From: Alteromonadaceae bacterium XY-R5
Lineage (GTDB): Bacteria; Pseudomonadota; Gammaproteobacteria; Enterobacterales; Alteromonadaceae
Direction of reading: 5' to 3'
Assembly: GCA_001660395.1 (NCBI GenBank)
Contig: LXWE01000012.1
Coordinates: 1-64,000 of the forward strand
Length of the DNA stretch: 64,000 nucleotides
The position numbers were made by a program, and so were the translations under genes. Below, in pieces: positions 20,078 to 32,476 of the stretch (position 1 is the stretch's first letter; each line of letters begins with the position of its first letter). The notes beneath the pieces are model-generated. The model was not told the origin of the DNA. It worked only from the letters and a program-made list of their open reading frames with translations, and searched no databases.

Positions 20078-20293
20078 TCTACCGCTCTCTTATGCCCGCC
20101 AGCGCCGGCAACTGAAATGAAAATTTACCCCAATTCGGCATTATATCATTTCCATCAACTATAATAACGCCTTGTAAATCTGAATAATTCCTTACTTTTT
20201 GTCCGGAAAATATTTTAACACTGTAGTAAATGTGTAGAATAAAATCACTCGGCTAAAATATAGCCAGTATTACAACTGCTTGGTGAGAATTTT

Positions 20294-20917
20294 ATGAAAA
20301 AAACGGGCCTGTTACTCTTCATTGGTTTAAGCATTTCTAATTATTCACTTGCGCTAGGTGACGCAGATGCAGGTAAAACAAAATCGGCTACTTGTGCCGC
20401 ATGCCACAATGCAGATGGTAACAGCGCCATTGAGATGAATCCTAAACTCGCAGGGCAGCACGCCAGTTACTTGCTCAAGCAGTTACAAGAATTCAAACTT
20501 GCTTCTCAGACAGGCGGTGAACAGGGTCGAAATAACGCCGTTATGAATGGCATGGCAGCCCCCTTATCGGAACAGGATATGGAAGATCTTGCTGCGTACT
20601 TTTCCAGCCAAACACAATCCCCAGGAAGTGCGCCAGAAAATATCATTGCAGCAGGAGCAAAGTTATATCAGGGAGGTGATTCTTCGCGTGGAATAACCGC
20701 CTGTATAGCCTGCCACGGTCCCCGCGGTGATGGTATGGGGTTGGCGAAGTTTCCAGACATTAGTGGCCAACATCCAACTTACATAAAGGCCCAGCTGGAA
20801 GCGTTTCGTTCAGGTCAGCGAGCAAATGACCCTAATGGAATGATGCGTGATATAGCCAAACGCTTAAGTAATGACGATATAGAACTACTTTCCAAATATA
20901 TCGCGGGTCTATATTAA
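20294..20917 (+). CDS. Dihaem cytochrome c4
   Basis: A 207-residue periplasmic electron carrier with a signal peptide (MKKTGLLLF... cleaved after SLA, residue 20). Two class I haem domains: CAACH at 34-38 and CIACH at 137-141, each followed by a distal Met region (MNGMAAPL near 84-91; MMRDIAKRL near the C-terminus). Cytochromes c4 donate electrons to terminal oxidases such as cbb3. A c4 gene beside engB/polA is also found in pseudomonads and Azotobacter. A GGTGAG ribosome-binding site precedes the ATG. Confidence 0.93.
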   Translation: MKKTGLLLFIGLSISNYSLALGDADAGKTKSATCAACHNADGNSAIEMNPKLAGQHASYLLKQLQEFKLASQTGGEQGRNNAVMNGMAAPLSEQDMEDLAAYFSSQTQSPGSAPENIIAAGAKLYQGGDSSRGITACIACHGPRGDGMGLAKFPDISGQHPTYIKAQLEAFRSGQRANDPNGMMRDIAKRLSNDDIELLSKYIAGLY

Positions 20918-21001
20918 TCCCATAGATATACCGGAAGTTATTAATTAAAAAGCAGTTTTCAGATAATTTTGTAAAACAATTGTAAACAAAATAATTTCGT
21001 G

Positions 21002-21007
21002 TATTCT
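21002..21007 (+). promoter_or_regulatory. -10 of the CsrC-like RNA promoter
   Basis: TATTCT at 21002-21007 is preceded at 16 bp by TTGTAA (20980-20985). The start would be near 21014. A direct repeat of TGTAAA lies over the -35 (20970-20985), where a regulator could bind; no inverted GacA/UvrY-type box was found. Confidence 0.5.
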
Positions 21008-21013
21008 AATGCG

Positions 21014-21267
21014 GCATTGCTTTTGTCATAGTATTGTCACTCAAAAGCATTAGTCTCGTGCGCGATTTGTCAGTAAGACGAATCTGAAAAACCAAAGGAA
21101 GCCCAATAAAGCGTCAGGAAGACCGATAACGATAATATGTCTTCGTTAAGAAAAGCAAAAAGAGAAGGCTCGCCAGGAAGGCAATGTTGTTTACGGAAAA
21201 ACTTGGAATGGGAGCTGTGTCTTAGGACACCAGAACATAGACAAGGTGGCTTTATGCCACCTTTTTC
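21014..21267 (+). ncRNA. csrC: CsrB/CsrC-like CsrA-titrating RNA candidate
   Basis: A 250-nt non-coding stretch between cytochrome c4 and the methyltransferase. GGA motifs start at 21097, 21117, 21176, 21195, 21205, 21211 and 21225, three of them as AGGAAG. It ends in a clean terminator: AAGGTGGC-TTTAT-GCCACCTT (21243-21263) with a T-run. In E. coli csrC, about 245 nt, lies in the same place between engB and yihI and on the same strand. The CsrC call combines synteny, size and motif density; similarity was not computed. A 98-codon antisense reading frame over it is taken as spurious. Confidence 0.68.
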
Positions 21268-21282
21268 TTTAGTATCCCTGCC

Positions 21283-21936
21283 ATGAAAATACCTAGTCTC
21301 TGCCCTCTCTGTCACCAATCCAGCATCACACATTATCATCGGGATAAACGTCGCGATTATTTTCAATGCACTAACTGCCTTCTAGTCTTTGTGCCACCAG
21401 AACAATTACCCCAAACAGCATCTGAAAAGCAGGAGTATGATCTTCATATCAACGAAATAGACGATCCTGGTTATCGCCGTTTTTTAGACAAAGTGTTTAC
21501 ACCACTTGTAACTAGACTCACAAGTGACGCTCAAGGCATAGACTTTGGCTGTGGCCCAGGACCTGCACTCCAGGCGATGCTTATTGAAGCAGGCTTTCCC
21601 ACTAATGTTTATGATCCATTTTATTTTCCTGACAGCCGCGTATTAGAGCAACAATACGACTTTATCAGCTGTACGGAAGCCATTGAACATTTTCACACTC
21701 CTGCAAAAGAGTGGGAAATGTTTATGAAAATGTTAAAAGTTGGGGGCATTCTTATAATTATGACTAAACGCGTCATTGACCAAACCAGATTCGCTAACTG
21801 GCATTACAAAAATGATCAGACTCACGTTAGCTTCTTCAGCAAGGACACATTCGAATATCTCGCTCATCAAGGGCAGCTTTCCATAGAATTTATTAGTGAT
21901 GATGTAGTTCTAATGCAGAAGCACAACAAGAAATAG
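21283..21936 (+). CDS. Class I SAM-dependent methyltransferase with N-terminal zinc ribbon
   Basis: 217 residues. The N-terminus has two CxxC pairs (C7-C10 and C29-C32) forming a probable zinc ribbon. A methyltransferase fold follows with the SAM loop GIDFGCGPGPAL near residue 86 and the post-motif FISCTEAIEHFHTP typical of the Methyltransf_23 group. The substrate is unknown. The start is just 15 bp past the terminator of the CsrC-like RNA, and yihI follows. Confidence 0.82.
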   Translation: MKIPSLCPLCHQSSITHYHRDKRRDYFQCTNCLLVFVPPEQLPQTASEKQEYDLHINEIDDPGYRRFLDKVFTPLVTRLTSDAQGIDFGCGPGPALQAMLIEAGFPTNVYDPFYFPDSRVLEQQYDFISCTEAIEHFHTPAKEWEMFMKMLKVGGILIIMTKRVIDQTRFANWHYKNDQTHVSFFSKDTFEYLAHQGQLSIEFISDDVVLMQKHNKK

Positions 21937-21994
21937 GGTAAAATAGGCGTATAGCCATTATGGCAATCCTATTGTTCTGTGTTTTGAGGTCAGC

Positions 21995-22504
21995 ATGTCC
22001 AGACAGAAGAAATCACGTAAAGTCGGCACCATAGGCGTTAAGAAAAGCCCAACCCGACCAACGACTCCCGCAAAAGTTAAGAAATCCTGGAAGAAACCCT
22101 CAGGAAAGCCTGCTGGTAGTCGCCACAGCGCCACTGAAGTTATTACAGCATCCAGAGGCCCACAGAAGAAAGATCCCAGAGTTGGCAGCAAAAAGCCCAT
22201 CGATTTATTTGCGTCTAATAGTCCTAAAAAGGAAGTAAAGAAAAAGTATTACTCCCCTGCCGAGGAGCTTGCTGCGATTGAACAAGATGTACGTTTAGAG
22301 AAGTTGCTGGATACTCTTGATAGTGGCACTCGCTTGTCACTTGAAGAACAGGCTTATGTCGACCAAAAGATGGCCCGACACCAAATTTTATGTGACCTGT
22401 TAGGTATTAAGCCAGAAGATGAAGAACAGACTGAAAGCCAGATTGACGAAGAAGATGATCTGCTCACTCAGTACGATAAAGCAGACCTAAGCAAATATCG
22501 TTAG
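21995..22504 (+). CDS. yihI: Der GTPase-activating protein YihI
   Basis: 169 residues: a very basic, disordered N-terminus (MSRQKKSRKVGTIGVKK...), the conserved KDPRVGSKKPIDL motif (about 55-67), then the YSPAEELAAIEQD...RLSLEEQAYVDQKM helical region and an acidic tail. This matches E. coli YihI in layout. YihI stimulates the GTPase Der (EngA) and so modulates 50S assembly; its neighbour engB acts in the same process. It is followed 2 bp later by the DUF2489 gene. Confidence 0.9.
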   Translation: MSRQKKSRKVGTIGVKKSPTRPTTPAKVKKSWKKPSGKPAGSRHSATEVITASRGPQKKDPRVGSKKPIDLFASNSPKKEVKKKYYSPAEELAAIEQDVRLEKLLDTLDSGTRLSLEEQAYVDQKMARHQILCDLLGIKPEDEEQTESQIDEEDDLLTQYDKADLSKYR

Positions 22505-22506
22505 TT

Positions 22507-22965
22507 ATGTCACTATTTTTACTAAAGATAATACTCTTGGCTATCGGACTGCTGATTATTGCAGGGCTGGCATACCACGCGGGAAAGCTGTTGTTTCAAC
22601 TTAAGCAACAAACCATCAAACAACAGCAAATTCGCGGCGAAAGAATCGCTTCTTTAACCGAAAGTATCCAAGTAATTGCCAAGGCAATGCAACAGCAACA
22701 ATGCGATATATCCGAAGGGTGCATTCGTATCTATCATCTGTTGGAATGTATGCCAGTATTACCTTTACCTGATTATCGCTCGCTTTATCCAGCGGTTTAT
22801 ACACTGTACGACCAGGTTAAAGATTTTGACATGCTGGATGCCAGAGCCAAGTTAACCAAGCAGGAACGTCGCCGGCAAGATAAAGCGCGAGAGGAAATCG
22901 AGTCTCAACATGAAAGTCTGGTGCTCAAAGATTGTCACCGTCTGGCTGAGTTTCAGGCCTTTTAG
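22507..22965 (+). CDS. DUF2489 membrane-anchored protein
   Basis: 152 residues with one N-terminal transmembrane helix (about 3-24, FLLKIILLAIGLLIIAGLAY) followed by a long helical, glutamine-rich segment and a conserved C-terminal part (CIRIYHLLECMPVLP, KLTKQERRRQDKAREEIE, HESLVLKDC). DUF2489 proteins of this size follow yihI in many gammaproteobacteria; the function is unknown. Its 3' end overlaps the end of tag by 4 bp on the other strand. Confidence 0.8.
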   Translation: MSLFLLKIILLAIGLLIIAGLAYHAGKLLFQLKQQTIKQQQIRGERIASLTESIQVIAKAMQQQQCDISEGCIRIYHLLECMPVLPLPDYRSLYPAVYTLYDQVKDFDMLDARAKLTKQERRRQDKAREEIESQHESLVLKDCHRLAEFQAF

Positions 22966-23537
22966 GTTCGCGCTAGTTCACAACATTGCTGGTAACAATC
23001 ACAGTCTACAAGGTGGTCGTTCACCAGCCCTACTGCCTGCATAAAAGCATAACAAATCGTTGTTCCCACAAAGTTGAATCCCGCCTGTTTAAGGCGTTTT
23101 GAAAGCATATCTGACATCGCCGTAGATGTGGGAAGATCCTTGTGTATCTTCCATCCATTGATTACGGTTTTCTGGCCAACTACATCCCAAATGAAATCTG
23201 AAAAGTTGATGCCCTTTTGCTCCATAGCAAGATAGGCTTTGGCGTTTTTGACAATAGATGCCAATTTCAACTTGTTACGAATAATGCCAGGATTTTGTAA
23301 CGCTGCGTTGAATTCGAATTCTGACATTGCGACGATTTTGGCAGGTAAAAACTGATGGAATACCTGCTCATAATTAGCCTGCTTTTTCAGTATGGTTAGC
23401 CAGCTTAGGCCGGCTTGTTGACCATCTAAACATAGTTTGGCAAAAAGCTGCTGTGAATCTGTCACTGGTCTTCCCCAAACCTGATCATGATAATCCTGGT
23501 AGATTTTGTCCTGCGTCACCCAATCACAGCGTTTCAT
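22962..23537 (-). CDS. tag: DNA-3-methyladenine glycosylase I
   Basis: A 191-residue constitutive glycosylase that excises 3-methyladenine from alkylated DNA. It starts MKRCDWVTQDKIYQDYHDQVWG, the usual Tag N-terminus, with a GGGAGAG ribosome-binding site; a GTG five codons upstream is rejected. Zinc ligands fit C4, H17 and the C-terminal HLVDCDCY set, and the pocket motif GLSWLTILKK is present. It diverges from glyQ, a common arrangement in the group. Confidence 0.94.
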   Translation of the reverse strand: MKRCDWVTQDKIYQDYHDQVWGRPVTDSQQLFAKLCLDGQQAGLSWLTILKKQANYEQVFHQFLPAKIVAMSEFEFNAALQNPGIIRNKLKLASIVKNAKAYLAMEQKGINFSDFIWDVVGQKTVINGWKIHKDLPTSTAMSDMLSKRLKQAGFNFVGTTICYAFMQAVGLVNDHLVDCDCYQQCCELART

Positions 23538-23662
23538 AAGCTCTCCCAACACATTTTTTCAGCGATCTTGACTCAATTATTCAACGATTTAGCCTACATT
23601 CAAGCGCAGACAAAAGGTATACTTAGCGACATTTTTATGAAGTTATTTTTGGCAGCAAGTTC

Positions 23663-24568
23663 ATGCAAAAGTTTGATATCAACACCTTTCAAGGCCTGAT
23701 CCTCGCCTTGCAGGATTATTGGGCGCGCCAGGGGTGCGTCATTATTCAGCCGCTAGACATGGAAGTGGGTGCAGGTACTTTCCATCCCATGACGTTTTTG
23801 CGTTCTATTGGTCCAGAACCTATTAGCAGCGCTTATGTACAGCCATGCCGTCGTCCAACTGACGGACGTTACGGTGAAAACCCCAATCGCCTGCAGCATT
23901 ACTATCAGTTCCAGGTAATGCTTAAGCCTTCTCCTGATAATATTCAGGAACTATATTTAGGCTCATTGCAGGAGTTGGGATTCGACCCACTGGTTCATGA
24001 CATTCGTTTTGTAGAAGATAACTGGGAATCGCCCACCCTTGGCGCCTGGGGTCTTGGCTGGGAAGTATGGTTAAATGGTATGGAAGTGACGCAATTTACC
24101 TATTTCCAGCAAGTTGGTGGGATTCCCTGCTCTCCAGTCACCGGTGAAATTACCTACGGTCTCGAGCGTTTGGCCATGTATATTCAGGGTGTAGACAGCA
24201 TCTATGACCTAGTCTGGACTGATGGGCCTATGGGCAAAGTGACCTATGGTGACGTATTCCATCAAAACGAAGTAGAACAATCTACATATAACTTTGAACA
24301 TGCAGATGTAACTGCACTTTTTGGTGCTTTCGACCAATGCGAAAAAGAAAGCCAGAAGCTGCTTGAACTTAACCTGCCGCTACCCGCTTATGAGCAGGTT
24401 ATGAAAGCTTCGCATGCTTTTAACCTGCTAGACGCAAGACACGCTATATCAGTTACAGAGCGTCAGCGATATATTTTGCGAGTTCGCACCCTCGCCAAAG
24501 CTTGTGCCGAAAGCTATTACCAAGCCCGTGAAGCGCTTGGTTTCCCAATGTGCAAAAAGGATCAGTAA
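23663..24568 (+). CDS. glyQ: Glycyl-tRNA synthetase alpha subunit
   Basis: A 301-residue catalytic subunit of the bacterial alpha2beta2 glycyl-tRNA synthetase. The typical N-terminus [22 protein letters not shown], then [21 protein letters not shown] and the class II motif [20 protein letters not shown] are present; the length matches E. coli (303). glyS begins within 3 bp of its stop, ensuring paired synthesis. Confidence 0.97.
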   Translation: MQKFDINTFQGLILALQDYWARQGCVIIQPLDMEVGAGTFHPMTFLRSIGPEPISSAYVQPCRRPTDGRYGENPNRLQHYYQFQVMLKPSPDNIQELYLGSLQELGFDPLVHDIRFVEDNWESPTLGAWGLGWEVWLNGMEVTQFTYFQQVGGIPCSPVTGEITYGLERLAMYIQGVDSIYDLVWTDGPMGKVTYGDVFHQNEVEQSTYNFEHADVTALFGAFDQCEKESQKLLELNLPLPAYEQVMKASHAFNLLDARHAISVTERQRYILRVRTLAKACAESYYQAREALGFPMCKKDQ

Positions 24569-24570
24569 CC

Positions 24571-26637
24571 GTGCAATACGAAAACCTACTTATTGAAATT
24601 GGTACCGAAGAGTTACCTCCTAAAGCCCTTAAAGGACTTGCTGAAGCTTTCGCCGCAAACATGCAGGCAGAATTAGAGAAATCAGATTTAGCATTTGAAT
24701 CAATTGAATGGCACGCAGCTCCTCGTCGTCTGGCCTTGTCAGTCAAACAGCTGGCCAGTCAGCAACAAGATAAAGTTGTTGAGAAAAGAGGGCCTGCAGT
24801 AAATGCAGCATTCGATGCAGAAGGGAACCCCACAAAGGCCGCTGACGGCTGGGCACGTTCCAATGGTATCACTGTAGAGCAAGCCGAGCGTTTGACCACA
24901 GATAAAGGCGAGTGGTTAGTTTTCCAAGCCAACGTAGAAGGCCAACCTCTTAGCGTATTACTCGCCGATTTGGTAAGTCAGTCTTTGGCGAAATTGCCGA
25001 TCCCAAAACCTATGCGTTGGGGTAGCTACACCACTCAGTTTATCCGTCCTGTACATAGCATTACACTGTTATATGGCAGAGAAGTAATTCCAGGCACAGT
25101 GTTAGGCCTTAATGCTTCAAACATTGTTTTTGGTCATCGATTCCATGGTGAAAAGCAATTCACATTATCTCACGCTGATAACTATTTAGCTGAGCTAGAA
25201 GCCCATTACGTCATTGCTGATTTTGATAAGCGTCGCCAGGCAATCAAGTCGGGCATTGAGCAGCAAGCTGCTACATTAAATGCAGTTGCCGACATTGATA
25301 GCGACTTACTCGACGAAGTGACTGCCTTGGTAGAGTGGCCGGTCGTCTTAACAGCCAATTTTGAAGCGTCATTCCTTCAGGTGCCTAAAGAAGCTCTGAT
25401 TTACACGATGAAGGGCGATCAAAAGTATTTCCCTCTGTTGTCTGTGTCAGGGGAATTACTTCCAACGTTTGCTTTTGTCACTAACATTGAAAGTAGTGAT
25501 CCAATCCAGATTATCAAAGGTAATGAAAAAGTAATTCGCCCTCGTTTAGCTGATGCCGAGTTTTTCTTTAATACCGATAAAAAGCAAACTTTAGAGTCTC
25601 GCTTGGAATCATTGGGCACCGTATTGTTCCAAAAACAGTTGGGCACATTAAAAGATAAATCCGAACGTATCTCCGCGCTATCTGGTTATATTGGCAAGCT
25701 GCTTGGCGCCGACGTTGCACTATGTCAACGCGCAGGACTGCTGTCAAAAACCGATTTAATGTCCAATATGGTCATGGAGTTTCCTGACGTACAAGGCATT
25801 ATGGGTATGCATTATGCGCGTATTGATGGAGAGAATGAAGCTGTCGCAGTGGCGCTAAATGAGCAATACCAACCTCGATTCTCAGGTGATGTGCTGCCTA
25901 GTCAGGATGTCAGTCGTGCTGTATCTCTTGCAGATAAACTCGATACACTTGTAGGTATATTTGGTATTGGCCAGATACCAAAGGGAGATAAAGATCCATT
26001 TGCGCTTCGTCGAGCTGCAATTGGAGCGATCCGTATATTGGTTGAAGTGGAAAGCGCAATCGATCTAAATGATTTGGTCGCAGAAAGTATCCTTCTTTAC
26101 GGTGAGAAAGTAAGTGCAGAAAACTTACAGCAATCAGTCGTTGATTTTGTGTTGGCGCGCTTCCGTAACTATTATCAGGAACAAGGTATTAGCGTAGATA
26201 TCATTCAGGCAGTCATGGCCCTTACGCCAACTCAGCCTGCAGATTTCGCAGCTCGTATTAAAGCTGTATCTGCCTTCAAAGCTCTTCCTGAGGCAGAATC
26301 ACTTGCTGCTTCAAATAAACGAGTAGCCAATATCCTCGCTAAAAATAGTACATCGCAAACTACCATTGTAGATACTCTACTTACCGACCCTAATGAAATA
26401 GCACTTGCTTCAAGACTAGACGCATTAGAGGTGTCTACAGCGGCTTTAATCGAGGCTCGAGAGCATGAGCAGGTGTTGACCCTGTTAGCAGCTGTTAAAG
26501 ACGACGTTGATGCGTTCTTTGATAATGTGATGGTAATGGCTGATGAGGAAGACGTTAGAAACAATCGTCTTGCCTTGCTGGGCAAATTGCGTACATTATT
26601 TCTGTATACCGCGGATTTATCCCTCCTCAACGGATAG
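24571..26637 (+). CDS. glyS: Glycyl-tRNA synthetase beta subunit
   Basis: A 688-residue beta subunit that provides tRNA binding; it starts at the N-terminal pattern [18 protein letters not shown] and has the HD-like domain and a C-terminal DALR-type anticodon region ([13 protein letters not shown]). The GTG at 24571 is chosen: it lies 2 bp past the glyQ stop, AAGGA is 10 nt upstream, and the length equals E. coli GlyS (689). An upstream GTG at 24550 would overlap glyQ by 19 bp and is possible. Confidence 0.96.
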   Translation: MQYENLLIEIGTEELPPKALKGLAEAFAANMQAELEKSDLAFESIEWHAAPRRLALSVKQLASQQQDKVVEKRGPAVNAAFDAEGNPTKAADGWARSNGITVEQAERLTTDKGEWLVFQANVEGQPLSVLLADLVSQSLAKLPIPKPMRWGSYTTQFIRPVHSITLLYGREVIPGTVLGLNASNIVFGHRFHGEKQFTLSHADNYLAELEAHYVIADFDKRRQAIKSGIEQQAATLNAVADIDSDLLDEVTALVEWPVVLTANFEASFLQVPKEALIYTMKGDQKYFPLLSVSGELLPTFAFVTNIESSDPIQIIKGNEKVIRPRLADAEFFFNTDKKQTLESRLESLGTVLFQKQLGTLKDKSERISALSGYIGKLLGADVALCQRAGLLSKTDLMSNMVMEFPDVQGIMGMHYARIDGENEAVAVALNEQYQPRFSGDVLPSQDVSRAVSLADKLDTLVGIFGIGQIPKGDKDPFALRRAAIGAIRILVEVESAIDLNDLVAESILLYGEKVSAENLQQSVVDFVLARFRNYYQEQGISVDIIQAVMALTPTQPADFAARIKAVSAFKALPEAESLAASNKRVANILAKNSTSQTTIVDTLLTDPNEIALASRLDALEVSTAALIEAREHEQVLTLLAAVKDDVDAFFDNVMVMADEEDVRNNRLALLGKLRTLFLYTADLSLLNG

Positions 26638-26654
26638 AGAAGGTCGCATTTACT

Positions 26655-27131
26655 ATGTTACATAACCTGAGAAATACAGGAGCCTTAGTCAGGAAGATAG
26701 CAAAAGTGTCTTCCTTTACTATGTTAGGTTTATTGGGGGGCTGTGCCAGCCAGGTAAGCTTACCCTTTTCCCAACCCAGCCAAGATTATTCCCAGTTATA
26801 TTTACGAGGAGTATTTAGCTGGTGGGAAGCGGAGGCGCAATTTAAAGTCGTAGAAAAGGATGATGATAGATTCTCAACCAGCATTAAGCTGATTGCAGAT
26901 GGTCAGCCTTATGACTTTAAATTTGCCGATGCGAATTGGACGCCAGGACTCAGCTGTGGGACAGCATCAGGCACCAAGGAAGATATCCAGTTAGACGTTA
27001 AAGCCGAGGCTAATTGTGATGGTAGTGGTGAAAATTTCAGGTTTACCCCTCCTGAAACCGGCACCTATGAATTTGTTATCGATTTTAGCGACGAGGATGA
27101 ACCATTAGTCAGTGTTGTACGCATAGGGTAA
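26655..27131 (+). CDS. Predicted lipoprotein, small beta-sandwich
   Basis: A 158-residue protein with a lipoprotein signal: hydrophobic segment MLGLLGG followed by lipobox Cys C30 (LGGC). The mature part has features of a small carbohydrate-binding-like beta sandwich (QLYLRGVFSWWEAEAQFKV, then ADGQPYDFKFADANW, and a C-terminal ETGTYEFVIDFSDEDEPLVSV), the pattern seen in starch- and pullulan-binding accessory domains. Two cysteines (about 103 and 122) may form a disulfide. It starts 17 bp after glyS and may be read from it. The function is not recognised. Confidence 0.7.
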   Translation: MLHNLRNTGALVRKIAKVSSFTMLGLLGGCASQVSLPFSQPSQDYSQLYLRGVFSWWEAEAQFKVVEKDDDRFSTSIKLIADGQPYDFKFADANWTPGLSCGTASGTKEDIQLDVKAEANCDGSGENFRFTPPETGTYEFVIDFSDEDEPLVSVVRIG

Positions 27132-27148
27132 AGCGAGATTGATTACAT

Positions 27149-27177
27149 AAAAAAGGCCTGACATTCAGGCCTTTTTA
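27149..27177 (+). terminator. Terminator after the lipoprotein gene
   Basis: AAAAGGCCTG and CAGGCCTTTT pair over 10 bp around ACATT, with an A-run before and a T-run after. It lies 20 bp past the lipoprotein stop and ends the glyQS transcript. Confidence 0.9.
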
Positions 27178-27236
27178 TTTCCTATCTCGCCTATTCACAA
27201 CTCTATTTCCGTCAAAAGACTATCCAGAATTATAGA

Positions 27237-27760
27237 TTCCCCCGGCTAAAGCCGGGGTTCTTTCAGTTACAGCTCCATTCGGAGCTGATCTGAATCCTTT
27301 CGACCTTGATGCTCAACGTAATTACGTATTGTGCGATCGTCTAAGCCTACGCTACTTACAAAGTAACCCGGCGACCAAACAAGATTCTCATTCCAATAAA
27401 CTTTTGATAACCATTTGAACGTCTTGCGCATATTTGACGCAGACCGGGCGTTGAGTTCGCCCATCACTTGAGATATTGAGTATTTTGGAGGGATTACCAT
27501 CACGAAATGAAGATGGTCATTATCAAAGCCCATCTACTCTATCGTTACGCCGGGCATACTTTACAGCAGCTTCGGCAACACTTTGCGCAAATACTCCACA
27601 ACGAAAGGCTTCAGTATCCGACGTCTGTATTTCGTCACCCAAACTACATGATACTGAAGTCGATATAATCTATGTGATGAGACTCTGACTTCCATAGATA
27701 CAGCATACAGACGTAGGACTCATTCATCCACGGGTAAACCCGTGGTGTTCTGTCGCTTCG
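27237..27760 (-). mobile_element. IS200/IS605-type insertion sequence remnant
   Basis: A degenerate TnpA gene (27267-27695) lies between two imperfectly similar subterminal hairpins: CCCCGGC-TAAA-GCCGGGG at 27240-27257 and CCACGGG-TAAA-CCCGTGG at 27728-27745. Both have TAAA loops. Such hairpins outside a single Y1 transposase gene are how IS200-family ends look. The boundaries given are approximate because this family leaves no target duplication or inverted repeat. No tnpB is present. Confidence 0.75.
27267..27695 (-). pseudogene. tnpA: Broken IS200-type Y1 transposase TnpA
   Basis: A single reading frame of 142 sense-or-stop codons starting at the ATG 27695 is interrupted by two in-frame stops: TAA at 27563-27561 and TAG at 27536-27534, nine codons apart. 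Upstream of the stops the frame reads RLQYHVVWVTKYRRRIL, the classical IS200 N-terminus. Downstream it has the HUH motif HLHFVMVIPP and the catalytic Tyr region IRNYVEHQ. The remaining 88-codon open part alone cannot form an active enzyme, so the copy should be immobile unless helped in trans. Confidence 0.85.
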
Positions 27761-27774
27761 TGACCGCCTACATA

Positions 27775-27801
27775 AAAAGCCGGCAATTAGCCGGCTTTTC
27801 T
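27775..27801 (-). terminator. Terminator after gyrB
   Basis: AAAAGCCGGC and GCCGGCTTTT pair over 10 bp around a 5-nt loop (27775-27799), with T/A runs on both sides. It lies 25 bp beyond the gyrB stop and can also stop rightward transcription leaving the IS remnant. Confidence 0.88.
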
Positions 27802-27823
27802 TTAATAAACAATGTGTTAGATT

Positions 27824-31337
<3,514 letters not shown>

Positions 31338-31353
31338 ACAATTGCTCTGTTAA

Positions 31354-32457
31354 TTAAAGACGCATTGGCATGATGACGTATAACGCCGAATCATCGTTAG
31401 CAGCCTCAATAAGACCACTGCTATTAGCATCTGATAAACTAATCTTAATATCGCCACTGGCCAAAGCATTAAACACATCGATCAAATAGGCTACGTTGAA
31501 ACCAATTTCTAAACTATCGCCTTGATATGGAATATCCAGAATCTCTTCTGCCTCTTCCTGCTCTGGGTTATTCGCTGTAATTTTAAGTTCGCCAGAACTA
31601 AGGTTTAAACGGACCCCTTTGAATTTCTCGTTAGACAAAATTGAAGCGCGAGCGAACGCATTCTTTAGTACATCTTTACCGGCGATAATTTCTTTATCAC
31701 CATCTTTAGGAAGCACTCGACGATAATCTGGAAAACGGCCATCCACCAACTTACTCGTGAAAATAAACTTAGTAGAAAAAATTCGTATATGATTATCACC
31801 GATCTGGATTTTCACGGCTTGCTCATCATCTTCGATAAGTCGTGAAATTTCCATCACCCCTTTTCGAGGAATGATAACTTGCTTCTCAGGTAATGGCGCA
31901 CCTTCATACTGTAAACGACACAAAGCAAGACGATGGCCATCAGTAGCAACAGTGCGAATAAGGTTGCCTTCAGTTTCCAAAGACATCCCGTTTAAATAAT
32001 ATCTAACATCCTGCTGCGCCATCGAAAAACTAGTAGCGTCAATTAATCGCTTCAAAGAAGATTGAGACACTTCGAATTCGACCTGTCCCTGCCAATCTTC
32101 TAAGTTTGGATAATCATTAGCAGAAAGCGTTGATAAACTGTATTTACTGCGACCAGATCGCAAAACAGCCTTACTGCCATCGACTTCAAACGTAATTTCG
32201 CTTCCGTCATTAAGACCACGGCAAATATCGAGTAATTTTTTAGCGGGTACAGTTATCTCACCATCTAAACTTTCGCCCGATAAGGCAACGTTAGAAATCA
32301 ACTCAACCTCTAAATCTGTACCGGTTAACCAGAGTGAATTATCACTAACCTTAATCAGAACATTGGCCAATATCGGTAAAGTATGCCGTCTTTCAACGGC
32401 TCCTGAAACCAGTTGAAGTGGTTGTAAAAAGTTTTCCCTACTAATGCTAAATTTCAT
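31354..32457 (-). CDS. dnaN: DNA polymerase III beta clamp
   Basis: A 367-residue sliding clamp subunit (E. coli 366), made of three repeats of the clamp fold. It starts MKFSISRENFLQPLQLVSGAVERRHTLPIL and ends with YVIMPMRL, the conserved C-terminal tail of the clamp pocket. It forms a dimeric ring around DNA for polymerase processivity. It lies 19 bp after dnaA and 16 bp before recF. Confidence 0.97.
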   Translation of the reverse strand: MKFSISRENFLQPLQLVSGAVERRHTLPILANVLIKVSDNSLWLTGTDLEVELISNVALSGESLDGEITVPAKKLLDICRGLNDGSEITFEVDGSKAVLRSGRSKYSLSTLSANDYPNLEDWQGQVEFEVSQSSLKRLIDATSFSMAQQDVRYYLNGMSLETEGNLIRTVATDGHRLALCRLQYEGAPLPEKQVIIPRKGVMEISRLIEDDEQAVKIQIGDNHIRIFSTKFIFTSKLVDGRFPDYRRVLPKDGDKEIIAGKDVLKNAFARASILSNEKFKGVRLNLSSGELKITANNPEQEEAEEILDIPYQGDSLEIGFNVAYLIDVFNALASGDIKISLSDANSSGLIEAANDDSALYVIMPMRL

Positions 32458-32476
32458 AACTCACTCTATCTTCTGG

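Noticed and set aside
21070-21366. 98-codon minus-strand frame across the CsrC-like RNA
   Set aside because: It overlaps the start of the methyltransferase and the terminator hairpin, and shows no protein-like pattern.
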